This document shows, piece by piece, positions 45,935-60,438 of a DNA stretch of 64,000 nt (position 1 is its first letter; every line of letters starts with the position of its first letter). The notes beneath the pieces are model-generated. The model was given only the letters and a program-made list of their open reading frames with translations, searched no databases and was not told the origin of the DNA. The translations under genes and the position numbers were made by a program. The stretch comes from Margaritifera margaritifera (Eukaryota; Mollusca; Bivalvia; Unionida; Margaritiferidae): the NCBI GenBank assembly GCA_029931535.1, contig JAQPZY010001372.1:1902501-1966500 (forward strand). The letters are read 5' to 3'.

Positions 45935-46042
45935 CTGAGTATTGGAAAATATTGGACCCGAGGTTATGTGGCGCAGGATGCCCGATTTTGCGACGGCATC
46001 ATACGCCACATGAACGAGGACCCAATATGTTTTAACACTCAG
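45935..46042. repeat. 108-bp imperfect palindrome (foldback hairpin)
   Basis: The left arm starts 'ctgagtattggaaaatattggaccc' and the right arm ends 'gacccaatatgttttaacactcag'; they pair over about 40 bp with some mismatches. Inside, 'gatgcc' pairs with 'ggcatc', leaving a loop of about 12 bases. It may be a small foldback/MITE element or a transcribed hairpin. Confidence 0.7.
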
Positions 46043-46049
46043 TCAATAC

Positions 46050-48010
46050 ATTGTTATTATATACTTAAACACAGCATATTACTCATTCTATTACAATATA
46101 GGAATAGCACACCTGAAGAAAAAATATTTCAATGTATTATTGAACATTGTACATTGTTCAATTAATGAATGAAAACTGAATATCGCACGGTAATACTCGC
46201 TACTTAACTGCTATGGAGGTGCACGCGTACATGGGGTGATTCTCGTTCAACACTGAACGAACCTAAGTTTGTTAAAGAGGATGTAATGTCATGTAGCCAA
46301 AGATACACAAGGAAATATTAGTATTAGGGAAACAATTACGCAATACATCAATGAAATTTGAAGATACCGTTATGAAAAGATGAGGCAGAAAAGGCACTCT
46401 AATGTTAAAGTATCGTTCGGATTGTCTCAATGCTCCTGTCATGTTTGCATGTTAATTTACGTCATGATAGTTGCCAGGGTATTGTGGGCCATCCGTCTTT
46501 GATAACACCTAAAACAAAGATGTAGATTCCTTTTGGAATCACTTGTGTTTCATTAAATTCTGAGTAAAGGATAAAACAATATCCGCATAGTGGATAAAAG
46601 TGCATTGTGTACTCTCTCTCTCTCTCTCGTACTAACAGCAGCAGCGAGTTATAACTTGCGGTCCATTTTAAATATTTTTAAAAATCATATTTGTTTTGTA
46701 TTTTTCTCTCCCTGCAATTTAAATTTTTGGACGTATTCAGATTTTCATGATTCAATTTGTATGACAGATAGTTTTATTTGGATGAGAGCTAAATCTACAT
46801 ATTCTCCAGCATGGTGTCACTTAGAAAGCGTTCCAGTCTTTAACGGCATCTCGTGGCCATGAGATTTATGACGTGGTCAACGTGGTCAACGTTGCACGTT
46901 TCCGTCGTCATTTTTACTTAGCTGCTGCCAGAAGTAGTTGATCGAATGCGGGCACGTGTTAGTCATATAAGGAAACGGTGAATAATTTAATTTAACTAGG
47001 GTAAATAGCAGAGGATATTGACTGGGAGAAACAATGTTAAACTAATGTGACTATTTATGAAGTGTATAATAAAAGGAAGATCTTCGTTGCCTTCTAATTT
47101 TATTTGCAGTATAGCACGACTATTCCTGCCAGCCGTGGGCTCCATACACGTTAGCACAGACAAGCCAAGCCCTGGCGCCTTTTTGCCTGTACTCCTTTTG
47201 GTGATACGGCCAAAGTCTGCATGTTTAGCAAAGAGTCTGACCATTCTGTCCCAAAACGGCTACTTTAGCAGCGTCCGCTCTAGGATATTTACTCATGAGA
47301 CGTGCCTCCTCTACCGTCAACATCTGTTAATGACTTTCCAGCTTCTTAAGTGAGTCCATTAGGATCTAATGCTACTAGGTTGTTTTAGACGTCTTCTAAT
47401 ACTAGCGTTTCGCTGAGCGTGTTTCGTTGACTCTAGGTTTATTGGGGAGCTTGAATTCTGCACATGTTCTGCAACGTTGGGAATGCTACCAGTGGTGTCA
47501 GTGAAGACGCAACGCATTACTGGCCTTATCGCAACCCGCGAATCCTTAACCACACCATCAGATCTGAAAATAACCAGGTTATTTTTGGACCGTCTGTAGC
47601 AGGGTTGTAGAGTTTTGCATAGAGCTATCCATTCTCTCGCGCAGGGTTACTGCTGAGTCTATGACCTATTCTCCTGCGGTTAATAATGAATGTTACCAGA
47701 ACCGACTTCGGTGACGGCACGCGTCATTCCTGTTGTCGGTGATGATTATGCAGTTCCAGGCGTTCCACCAGCAAATTTGCTAGTTATTGGACTGCCAGAA
47801 TCCACAATATCTCAGCTCAGGGTCAAACACCACTACGTTATTTTTAATTCCATGAGGTACAGGTCAGTCATGCTGACCGTTGAGTGTGTCGATAGTCGCC
47901 TCTGGTTTACCGCTTCAGCAAACGTCCTGGTATTTATGTCAGCGACCTAGATGGAGGCATCTGTCTTAAATATCGCATGTGCATAACTTTTAACTTCTGT
48001 CACGCGGTCT
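46050..48010 (-). other. Block D, further unassigned remnants
   Basis: AT-rich to about 46990, then minus-strand coding-like scraps: HADFGRITKRSTGKKAPGLG with TCMEPTAGRNSRAILQIKLE (about 47080-47230), and IRPVMRCVFTDTTGSIPNVA (about 47470-47530). Between about 48045 and 47700, stop-containing frames read GFNGVGQKIIDRVTEVKSYA, STVSMTDLYLMELKIT and SPITSKFAGGTPGTA. None is identified. They sit downstream of the polymerase fragment on its strand and may be other element genes. Confidence 0.3.
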
Positions 48011-48014
48011 ATAA

Positions 48015-48715
48015 TTTTCTGGCCAACACCATTAAACCCAGCTGCACATTTTGGTAGTGCTTAACAAAGCACTCTTGTTGCAGGTTTGGGTTGAGCTTTG
48101 CATAGTCTGTAAGCTTGCCAAGTTTGCTTACTAGTTTGTGTTGGTGCTCATTTAACCAGTCCTTTGGCACGACTAGAGTTTCAGATGCCTGCGGAAAATG
48201 AACGTTACTGTAGGTGTGCAAAAAACGGCAGATGGATCTGGCTTCTCCACCCACATAAATCCTCCGGTTCACAGCACCTGCATCATCGCCAATTCATTCT
48301 GCAGGCTTGGTTTTGTTTGTAGTCAAGGCACTGCGGACTGTTGGTTTTAGCTGCCTATGGCTCACTATGGCAATTCCTCCGCAAATGACCTTTTCCATAA
48401 ATAGGTGATGGCCGATGTCTGTACTTCTCAAACGAGCGTCCCACCTCATGCCAGATGTTGATAGGCTGTAGTGTGTGAACGACATGTCACAAAATGATCT
48501 GCTATTAGATAGAGGTCGTGATAATCTCATAGATTTGACAACCACATGCCAGCGACACTTTGTGGGCATTTTGAAATCTGCTTGGCTAGTGCCTCAGACA
48601 TATGCTGTTAAAGACGTCTATCGGCGGAAGCTCATTTTCTTCAAACCTCTCCCAGCTGTCCATGTACTAATATGGGTGTACACCTATGCATGCAAACAAC
48701 TAGGACGTAAACTAC
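48015..48715 (-). pseudogene. Protein-primed DNA polymerase B fragment (Polinton/Maverick type)
   Basis: Reading the minus strand from about 48715: PY-stop-YMDSWERFEENELPPIDVF; then QNAHKVSLAC; then YHDLYLIADHFVTCRSH; after a shift, STSGMRWDARLRSTDIGH and LFMEKVICGGIAIVSHRQ; then RRIYVGG; then LVVPKDWLNEHQHKLVSKLG; then KLNPNLQQECFVKHYQNVQL. This is the order of DNA_pol_B_2 in Polintons: 'YPYEYMDSWERF', 'DYHDLYLxxDV', 'GLxWDAxL', 'FxExGxRGGIS', 'LPNLxxKxxYVxHYxNLQ'. The exonuclease-to-palm middle is covered; the palm catalytic D-T-D and the C-terminus are not seen. Several frameshifts and stops are present. The N-terminal part may lie beyond, where the transposon at 49002 now sits. Confidence 0.75.
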
Positions 48716-49001
48716 AAAACCTTGTTCAAAGTGTGTTTTGTTTTGGGACAAAATTTTAATCTCTGCTGTGTGTGGACTATGTGTTAACTTTAATCCTGAA
48801 GCGGTTTATATATGCAAAAAGGTGACCTGCTAAGAAGATCACTCTCGTGCTTAAAAAGCTACTTATACACTCTCTGTTAAAACAGCTTATTTCGGTGGAG
48901 CAGGTAGAACCTGAATAGGTGCTTGATTGCTCGACACTACCTCCTGCGAAAGTGAACTCAAGGCTGTGAGTCAAACTATGATGTCCTAAATGAGATGAAA
49001 A

Positions 49002-49158
49002 CACCGTGTAACAAATTGTTTTTTTGTTTGTTCCTGGGTAGTAAGTGTTATTTCCTAATTGCTTATTCCTCAAAAGTATAGATAATGGCTATTATTCCCC
49101 GCAAACTTTGCTGCTTTTGTGACCAGGACAGTGATATTTTGAAATTTACCTATTTCCC
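49002..49158 (+). repeat. Left terminal inverted repeat
   Basis: Pairs with 51317-51454. It has an extra T-rich stretch of about 10 bases near 49017-49030 relative to the right end. Confidence 0.75.
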
Positions 49159-49323
49159 AGAACATTCCAGATAGATTCAGTGCTGAGTAAACTTGGAGTA
49201 ACTTCTAGAACTTTCTAGAGCTTTCCAGTAATATAAATAGTAGTATAAATACAGGAGCCTTAAGCCCACCAGTTCAGTTTAGTTCCAGCTGCCTAAGTGG
49301 ATACATATCTGCATTTTTCTGAG

Positions 49324-51199
49324 ATGGCATCAAGAGGCTGCAAACATCCAGCAGAGGCATTTTGCTATATCTGTGGCCAATTTATCAAGACAAGAGCGAA
49401 AAAGTACTCCGTGGAAGCATTTGCTAAGATGTGTGAGGCCTAGAAGGCATATTTCGGCATGCCTGTCGGGGATGAAGACAAGCCCTGGGCACCTCATTTC
49501 ACCTACGAGCACTGCAAGAAAACTCTAGAAGGTAAGATGGACAACTGTTGCTCGGAATTTTATGTTATAAAATTTGTTAAAATTTTTATAATTGTAAAAG
49601 TTTTTAATTTAAATATGTTTTACAATTTTCAATGTTATTGAAAAAATATATCATATATGAAAAATGTTGCGAGAATCTCTTACACATTAGTCATGGGTGA
49701 AATAAATGTATTTTTGTAGGATGGTACAGAGGGGAAAAGAGAGCCATGAGGTTTGCTATCCCAAGAATTTGGCGGGAACCCACTGACCACTCAAGCAACT
49801 GCTACTTCTGCATGGTGGATTCTTCCAAACGTCGGACTGGCAAGAATGCACCTGCTATCACGTATCCGGACCTTCCTTTATCCATCGCCCCTCTGCCACA
49901 CTGCCATGAGCTCCCCGTACCCACTCCTCCGGAGAGAGAGCAGCCGTCTTTAGAAGAGAGCAGCAAGTCAGAGAGCGATGAAGACGTTGTCGATCCAGCT
50001 GACAATTTCAGAGGTGGAGCTGAGGAGAGAAACCCATACTACCCAAACCAAAAAGACCTCAACGACTTGATTAGAGATCTTGGTCTCACCAAGTCCAATG
50101 CCAAACTTTTGACGTCTAGGCTCAAGCAGTGGAACTTGTTGGATGAAAGTGTGCAAGTCGCAGATCAGAGGAAGCACCAACCTTTTTCCAGCTTCTTCAC
50201 CCGTCAAGATGGGCTCTGCTTCTGCCACAATGTGACCAGTCTGTTCGAGGCAATCGGAATCGTCTGTAACCAGAATGAGTGGCGCCTCTTCATTGACAGC
50301 TCATCCTGGAGCCTCAAAGCCGTGCTGCTCCATAATCGTAACAAGTACCCGTCTCTTCCCCTGGCTCACTCGGTGCACCTCAAAGAGAATTGCAACAGCA
50401 TCAAGACATTGCTGGACGCCTTGAAGTATGATGAGTACGGCTGGGAGGTCATAGGAGACTTCAAAATGGTGGCATTCCTGATGGGTCTCCAAGGCGGTTT
50501 TACCAAGTTTCTCTGCTATCTTTGCCTTTGGGACAGCAGGGACACCAAGGCGCACTACCACAGGCGGGACTGGCCACAGCGGACCCAGTTGTCATTGGGG
50601 AAGAACAACGTCAAGTGGGAGCCACTGGTGGACCCCCGGATGGTGCTGATGCCACCACCGCACATCAAATTGGGCCTTATGAAACAATTTGTCAGAGCTC
50701 TAGATAAGGAGTCGGCAGCCTTCAAGTACCTTCAAGACTTCTTCCCTAAGCTGTCTGAGGCAAAGGTCAAAGCCGGTGTCTTCGTCGGACCACAGATAAA
50801 GAAGATACTGGAGTGCAATGAATTCCCCAAGAAGCTCACTAGTAAGGAAAAAGCGGCTTGGAAAAGCTTTGTCGCAGTGGTTCGGGGCTTCCAGGGCAAT
50901 CACAAGGCCGAAAACTATGTGGAGCTGGTTGAGACTCTGGTGAAGAACTACGGCACAATGCGCTGTAGGATGTCCCTCAAAGTCCATATCCTTGATGCTC
51001 ATCTTGATAAATTCAAGGAGAAATTGGAAACGTGTACTCGGAGGAGCAAGGCGAACGCTTCCACCAAAATATACAGGACTTTGAACGCCGCTACCAAGGA
51101 CAATATAACGAGAACATGATGGGAGACTACATTTGGGGGCTGATTTGTGAAAGTGATTTACAGTATAATCGTAAATCTCGAAAAACTACTCACTTCTAA
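49324..51199 (+). pseudogene. Transposon-borne protein of a widespread invertebrate family, two exons, nearly intact
   Basis: Exon 1 (49324-49531) reads MASRGCKHPAEAFCYICGQF and ends WAPHFTYEHCKKTLEG, a Cys-rich N-terminal module. After a 188-bp intron (GTAAG...TTTGTAG), exon 2 (from 49720) continues WYRGEKRAMRFAIPRIWREP, then a Ser/Glu-rich linker, then a long conserved domain with FIDSSSWSLKAVLLHN, IGDFKMVAFLMGLQGGFTKF, LCYLCLWDSRD and PPPHIKLGLMKQFV. I recall this order from many 'uncharacterized' proteins in aphids, Hydra and molluscs. Two lesions: TAG at 49441-49443 in exon 1, where a Tyr codon is expected, and a 1-bp frameshift near 51017-51024, after which the other frame continues EEQGERFHQNIQDFERRYQG to a TAA at 51197-51199. 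It is probably the transposase, but no catalytic triad is established. Confidence 0.75.
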
Positions 51200-51316
51200 A
51201 TCTTTTGTAGTCATTTGTGTATTACTTTAGTATAAATACATGTTAATTTGGATTCATATGTTTTTTTTTCTGACTTTATGAGAACGAAAAGACACAAATT
51301 CGCCCGTTTTCTCATT

Positions 51317-51454
51317 GGAAATAGGTTAATTTCAAAATATCACTGTCCACTATCAAAGTTTGTGGGGAATAATAGCTATTTTCTATACTTTTGAGGCATA
51401 AGCAATTAGGAAATAACACTTACTATCCAGGAACAGAAAATGTGTTACATAGTG
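51317..51454 (-). repeat. Right terminal inverted repeat
   Basis: Inverted copy of 49002-49158. By eye the match is high across the central 90 bp. Confidence 0.75.
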
Positions 51455-52620
51455 AAATCAAAGTCAATCTTGTTTGCTTTTCAAGCTATGTTCCTTCCAA
51501 TATCTTTACCAACATAATTCCCGAGTCAGGCTCAGCTGTCAAACACTGTTTTCGTCGGCATCAAACACATAAATTTCAGCTCCGTTTAATAAAATACACA
51601 AATAAAAAAATGCTGAGTCGGAAAACTCGTTGTATACCTATTAGGATTTGCGTTGACGATTTTATTCATCTAGTCCACTTGTCCGATGACGTACATGCAT
51701 TTCTCAATGTCACCGGGGAGAATAAAATATCGAGGATACAATGACTACTCGCAAAATACTCTCAAATTACGCGCGGAATAGGCACCAAACATGTGGCTAA
51801 ATGCCCATCAAAGAGACGTTTGGTCTTTGTTCTCGTCAAGTGTTATTCGTCTGGAAAAGATATGGCCCACGGAACACTACAGACTATCTGGTCTCCGTAA
51901 AATCTATTGCTTGTGAAACATGCGGCGAGGTTTTTACAATTAATCCGACATTTTTTGTAGGATTAAATACTTGATCTAACGTATTCCATAATGTATATAA
52001 AGAACAAACTTTGAGAAATATTCTAAAAGAACGGCGGAATTCAATAAAAAGTTTGATCCAAACACATGGCTAAATATCCATCGAAGAGAAGTTTTCTGTG
52101 CTTAGCTCTTGTAATTACTGCATGGGCAGGTGAATATGGTAATCATTGTAATTACTGCATCCCAGGTGAATATGAAATTATGGCTCGATCAAAATAGCCT
52201 CTCGGTTTGATCATTTTGTGAGAATAGTTATTAGGACTTTGTTCACTCGATAAATAGGTATTGAGGTGTACATGCACTGTGCATGGTATACGTGAGTACC
52301 ATCATTCTGCCATGCTATACCTATTTGATGAGTGAACTAGGTCCCTCATTCCTATGAAGGGTTAAGTCAATTAGGTTTTCCTAGTCAACCTCTAACTTCC
52401 CTTTTCCTCTCTTGCGTATAATTAAGGACCAAATGCAAATTAATATTAAGACTAGGGACACAATTATCACCTCGCGTTTTGTTTCTGGATGAAATTTCCT
52501 AAATGTTTGGCACATATTCACCCTAACATTTTTTAAAAAAAATAAGAAAATGATTTTAAGTATTACTTGCGTAAAATTCAAATATGCAACTAATGCCTTT
52601 TTTAAGATGATTGTAACAGT
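51455..52620. other. Right part of block D and transition DNA
   Basis: No gene is recognised. Two related stretches, about 51765-51825 and 52030-52095, share 'ggcggaat' or 'gcggaata', 'ccaaacacatggctaaat' or 'ccaaacatgtggctaaat' and 'cccatc-aagaga'. A short duplication, 'tgtaattactgcat...caggtgaatatg', lies at 52108-52170. The hairpin at 52234-52344 is listed separately. Confidence 0.45.
52234..52344. repeat. Inverted repeat with an inner perfect palindrome
   Basis: 'ggactttgttcactcgataaataggta' pairs with 'tacctatttgatgagtgaactaggtcc' across a spacer of about 50 bp. The spacer holds CATGCACTGTGCATG (52271-52285), perfect around its centre. Confidence 0.65.
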
Positions 52621-53105
52621 TTTGTTGATCTCTAGTTATTTATTTATCCATTTATTCATTCGTTTCATACGTTATAATCAAAGCTAAGTTCAAAATACAG
52701 CATTTAAAATGCTTATAAATTAAGCACCAGATATAAAATCGGACAGTATGTATCCAATTGACGCACTCTGTCTAAATGAAAACGAAAATATATAATTAAG
52801 ACCTTTTTGAATCTTTGGATGTTTGAGCAAAATTCTAGAAAGGGAAATTTTTAAAAAATCAAACTTCATAAGATCTCAAACTTTTATTTTAGATATTTTT
52901 AAATTATTTCAAGCACATTAACTATCAAAAGTTGGAAGTTTATATTTTTGATTTAAAAAATCTCAAAAATCTTAAAGTTCAATGTCTTGGAGTTTAACCA
53001 AAAAGTTAAAATTGGCAATTTATAAATTTAGAGTTTTTACCAAAATTTTAAAAATCTAAAAATCTAACAAAGTTTGAAATTTGAATTAAATAAATGTTAC
53101 ATAGA
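52620..53105 (-). repeat. Inverted copy of the 3'-flank repeat of units 1 and 2
   Basis: The reverse complement of about 52680-52715 reads 'aaatgctgtattttgaacttag', matching 'aaatgctgtattttgaccttag' at about 41347 and a variant at 22322. The neighbouring AT-rich 'aaattttaaaaatctaaa' sequence resembles 22030-22260 and 41060-41260 in inverse. It may be a dispersed repeat or an inverted segment at the unit 2/3 junction. Confidence 0.45.
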
Positions 53106-53109
53106 CCTA

Positions 53110-56540
<3,431 letters not shown>

Positions 56541-56554
56541 AAAGTGAAGCAAAT

Positions 56555-56800
56555 ACATATAAACCATATACTGCTGCACCCCTGGTGTAACAAGGAGTGG
56601 AGGTCGAGATGTAAATTATCAGCTGAGCTTGACTTGTTACCTTCAGAACATTTCTGGCTAGAGGTATGAATGGATATTGATTAATGTTATGCGCTAAAAG
56701 TTCAAAATAGCGTATAATTGCGATATTCAGAAGGCCGAATGGAACTTGTATCAGATACAGGGGAAATGAGCTTGTATCAGATACGGGGGAACAAATTATG
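56555..56800 (+). promoter_or_regulatory. Decayed promoter and 5' exon of copy 3
   Basis: 'tgctgcacccctggtgtaacaaggagtggag' aligns with the promoter block of copies 1 and 2 ('tgcaaccatggtgtcac-aggagg'). The TATA position reads 'gatgtaaattat', not TATATAAA. Farther on, 'ggaacttgtatcagatacagggga' and 'gggggaacaaattatgtgggtag' match the noncoding exon and its donor region. No coding exon 1 follows before 58890. Confidence 0.5.
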
Positions 56801-58891
56801 TGGGTAGAATATTGGATAAAATACACTGGTCACACCTTGTAACACATTGTAATAATTCAAACTTCTGCTAACTTTCTGTGAATCGTCACATATAATATGA
56901 ACTTTCAAATGTTTCAGATTGTTCGCAAAATCTGTGCCAAAGGTAACAATTCACAATTCGCCAATTAACAGAGTGTTTTCCAGGGCTCGTGCTAAATATT
57001 ATGGAAAAATTGTAACAGTATATTTCGACATTTCAAAGTCATAGTTAAACGATTTGAGTTGCTGTCGACGAAAGGGAAGTAACCCTTAGTAGTAAAGAAA
57101 CTGTTAGTAGTAGTACAAGATGTCATTATAGACCCAAACAGCTCCCTGTGTTAAATAGGGTCAAACGTTTACGTCGTTCTACGGGAATTTAACATAGGCA
57201 CCATTTTAGTTCATATGGTTTATAACAGTGTAGCAATAGACGACGGTCTGCTCTCGAAAACGGAAAAACCATATGAAGTTAGGTGAGACTGTCTGTCTTG
57301 TAACAGTCTTGCGTATGTTTTGAAGAGAAATGCGAGTTTGGTTTACCCTCTAAATGAAAGGCGATATTTTTTTTTTTTTTTTTTTTTTGCCTGATAAAGA
57401 TAGGGACATAAAAGTACATGAAGTTGTGTATCTTAACAGAGGTCCTGAATGATGACAGGCGACTGTATTGATGACATAAGCTCAAACGTCTTCAGGTTTA
57501 TCTTGGGTTCTTTTGTGCCTATAACAAGAAATGTAATGTTCAAAAATATCCATAGCCACACCTTTTGTTATGACTAACATTCAGTTATGTACTGACCACG
57601 CAGAATAGGATGTAAAAGAAGGGTATAGCATATAATTTAAATCCCTTCTAAATAAAACTAATAACCCTTACCATAAACCTAACCTCTATTTCCAGCTATA
57701 CACAATTCAACCCCTACTCCCGTTTGGGTCTATAGTGACATCCTCTAATACTGTTCATGTTATTGTTTTCAAAACCCTTATAAAGCCCTTGATTTCTGGC
57801 AGTGTTACTACCGTATTTTTGTCCTCTGACGCGATCAGTTATAAGAATCTAAATATGAGCTCAAGCCTTCAAACTTCACTGGATTATATTAGGATTTAAT
57901 TATGAAACTTATTCGGCAATCGAGCAATCGGGATACAAAATAGGCAGTTACAGAACTTGAAGGTGTCTTTTAATCAAACTAAAACTATTCCATAAATTAG
58001 CCCTACCATAACCTCCACAGTTAGGCATGGCTTATTCTCAAGACGAATTATTTTGGTGCTATGGTTTCCTCAAGATAAATACAGTACGTTTTCTAAATCA
58101 GCAAGAGAATCAGATAACTGGAAGGGGAAGGTGGTATAGGAGACCTCTAAAATGTTATATTTGCCCTCATTGCTGATTAAATATAATCAGATTGCGGGTA
58201 AGGAGATGTAGAATCGTCCTTCTTAGAAATGATGAATGATCGCTGTAAAATTTGAAAAGCAGATAGTTTTGTAACATTGATTAGAGAAAATCTTGTCCCT
58301 TAGAAAGAAATTAATAATAATATTAATTTTGAAAAATTAGGCATGAATACAGTGGCATTCCCACACGTACCTCAACCTTGTAACCTTATCCCTACGTTCA
58401 TTTCAGCCTTATATGAAAAGAAATAACATACTTTATCAATCCTGGCTGCGAATTGCTTTGTTTAGCTGCACTAGCCACATTTTCGATGTTTATAGCAGTT
58501 GCACAATACCATCCATATTTTCATCATAATTTTCATCTACGTCGTCACTTGCATAACCAATTAGATGTCTATATTTGTTTAATTAAAGAACTGATTAGTT
58601 CGGTAGTTATCTTTTTCAGTTTAATGATAAATACCATCCAAAAGTAGTGTCGCTGTTTTTGCTTTAAAAAAAAAGTAAAGTCATAGAAAATTGTTTTCCC
58701 AATTCTTTTTAGCTTAATTTCAAATAGTTCAGAAATTACTAATAATCAGATTTTAATACAGGAATGTTGATTAAGTCAGAATAAACACGAAGGCTTATAC
58801 ATACTGGAAACAAAGTTATGACGGATAGGGTTAGGTTTTGGATATTAATCAGGCATCAGAGAACTGTTTGTATTTCTGTTCCCTGTTTTAG
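56801..58891 (+). other. Intron-like region of copy 3 lacking coding exon 1
   Basis: Matches to intron 1 of copies 1 and 2 appear from about 57040 ('gacgaaagggaagtaa') and at 57850 ('atgagctcaagccttcaaa'). The MSSG/GLW exon is not found. Contains a T-run at 57367-57388. No other gene is seen. Confidence 0.5.
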
Positions 58892-59073
58892 ACTGACTCA
58901 TAGATCTCAGGGCATTCTCTGCCTTTGGTTTCCTGGTCTTCTTTGTTGTAATGGTCATCGTCCTTATGTGCTCAAAGTCCAACAAGAAAATCCTGCACCT
59001 TGTAGCCATCTGTCTCACGTGTGCAGGAGGTAAGGTTATGTTCAGAAGCATTATAAGTTGCTGCAATACATCC

Positions 59074-59322
59074 CTGTCTACAAATGTATATTTATTAGTC
59101 TACAAATGTATATTTATTAGTCTACAAATGTGTATTTATCAGTCTACAAATGTATATTTATTAGTCTACAAATGTATAGTTATTAGTCTAAAAATGTATA
59201 TTTATTAGTCTACAAATGTATATTTATTAGTCTACAAATGTATATTTATTACTCTACAAATGTATAGTTATTAATCTACAAATGTATATTTATTAATCTA
59301 CAAATGTATATTTATTAGTCTC
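59074..59322 (+). repeat. 22-bp minisatellite, about 11 copies
   Basis: The unit is 'agtctacaaatgtatattta' plus 'tt'. It starts 45 bp after the exon 2 donor of copy 3. Absent from copies 1 and 2, which have AC-rich sequence there. Confidence 0.9.
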
Positions 59323-60360
59323 GTTATATACACAGTAACACACATGCGCACACTGAAATCATTTTAATATTTGTCATATTTTCGAAAGATACTTTAAGTT
59401 TTCATTAAATAAAAAATGATATTTGTAGCTTTTTCCATGACCAAAGAGTGAAACCAAAGTTCTGTCTCCATGCGGACTCATTAATTGTTTTGCCGCACAA
59501 CATTGGGTAGATGGCAAGGTTAATTTCACAAAAAGAGTCAGAAATTGATCTGCAAGTGTCAAGTCACATCATGCATATCAGTATTCAACTCATCACTGTA
59601 AAACTGACGCTTACAACCGACTTGACTATCACAAATATTTCTAATATGGAACGCATTGCCCGGAATCTAAAGGCCGTTCATTTGCACGCTTGCAAGTAGT
59701 ATCGATATTGAAGATCTGAATTAGCCGTTGTACTAAATAATTGTAAAATCTAAAAACACTAACGGATATAGCATGCACAAAATTAACTTGAGCAAACCAA
59801 CAACAAAACACCCCACACAAATCATTCAGTGTTCACACATGTGGGTTTCTCTTCTTGGCATACGATCAGTTCCAGGGTTTCCTAGTAGTATCCATATTGA
59901 CAAATTTGAACGAGCGCAACTTTTATCGTTTTACTACGTTATTTTTTTAACAATTCTAATAGTGAATAAGAAAATTAGAATAGTAAAATCAAGAAATAAA
60001 AATAAATATTGTAATTGTATTTTGTTGCAATATATAAGTTTTATAACTTGCATGCTTATTGAAATATTTGAATGAATATTTCAAACACCATTTATAAAAC
60101 TCTCTATTCAAATTACAACAGCTAAGGAAATGTATAGCCTATATAGACTGGTCCTGCTTCCCGCTAGTACGTAGTCTGGATTAGTTTGGCGTTTAATAGG
60201 AATGCTTGATAGTATAACAAACAAATCGGTGACAACCTGAGGTACACCAACAAAAAGCTCGTGCAAAAAATAAGAAAGCAACCAAGCGATTGGTCCAAGC
60301 TGTTAAAAACATATATATAATAAAAAATAAAATCAAGCTTACTAGGTAAATAATACAACA

Positions 60361-60438
<78 letters not shown>

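Larger units (their letters stand above)
49002..51454 (+). mobile_element. DNA transposon with terminal inverted repeats (CACTA-like ends)
   Basis: The left end from 49002 (CACCGTGTAACA...) and the right end to 51454 (...TGTTACATAGTG) are inverted repeats of each other over about 140-157 bp. Both contain 'agtaagtgttatttcctaat' followed by 'tgctta', and 'ggacagtgatattttgaaat' deeper in. Outer bases are CAC...GTG, and AAA occurs on both sides, compatible with a 3-bp target duplication as in CACTA/EnSpm elements; a run of A makes this weak. The interior holds one two-exon gene on the + strand. The element sits inside or beside block D, close to the polymerase fragment. Confidence 0.75.

Noticed and set aside
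56800..58890. A hidden coding exon 1 for copy 3
   Set aside because: I searched by eye for the ATGAGTTCCGG start, the GLW-TAC motif and the CTGGTATTACGTTGAAAG stretch and found none.
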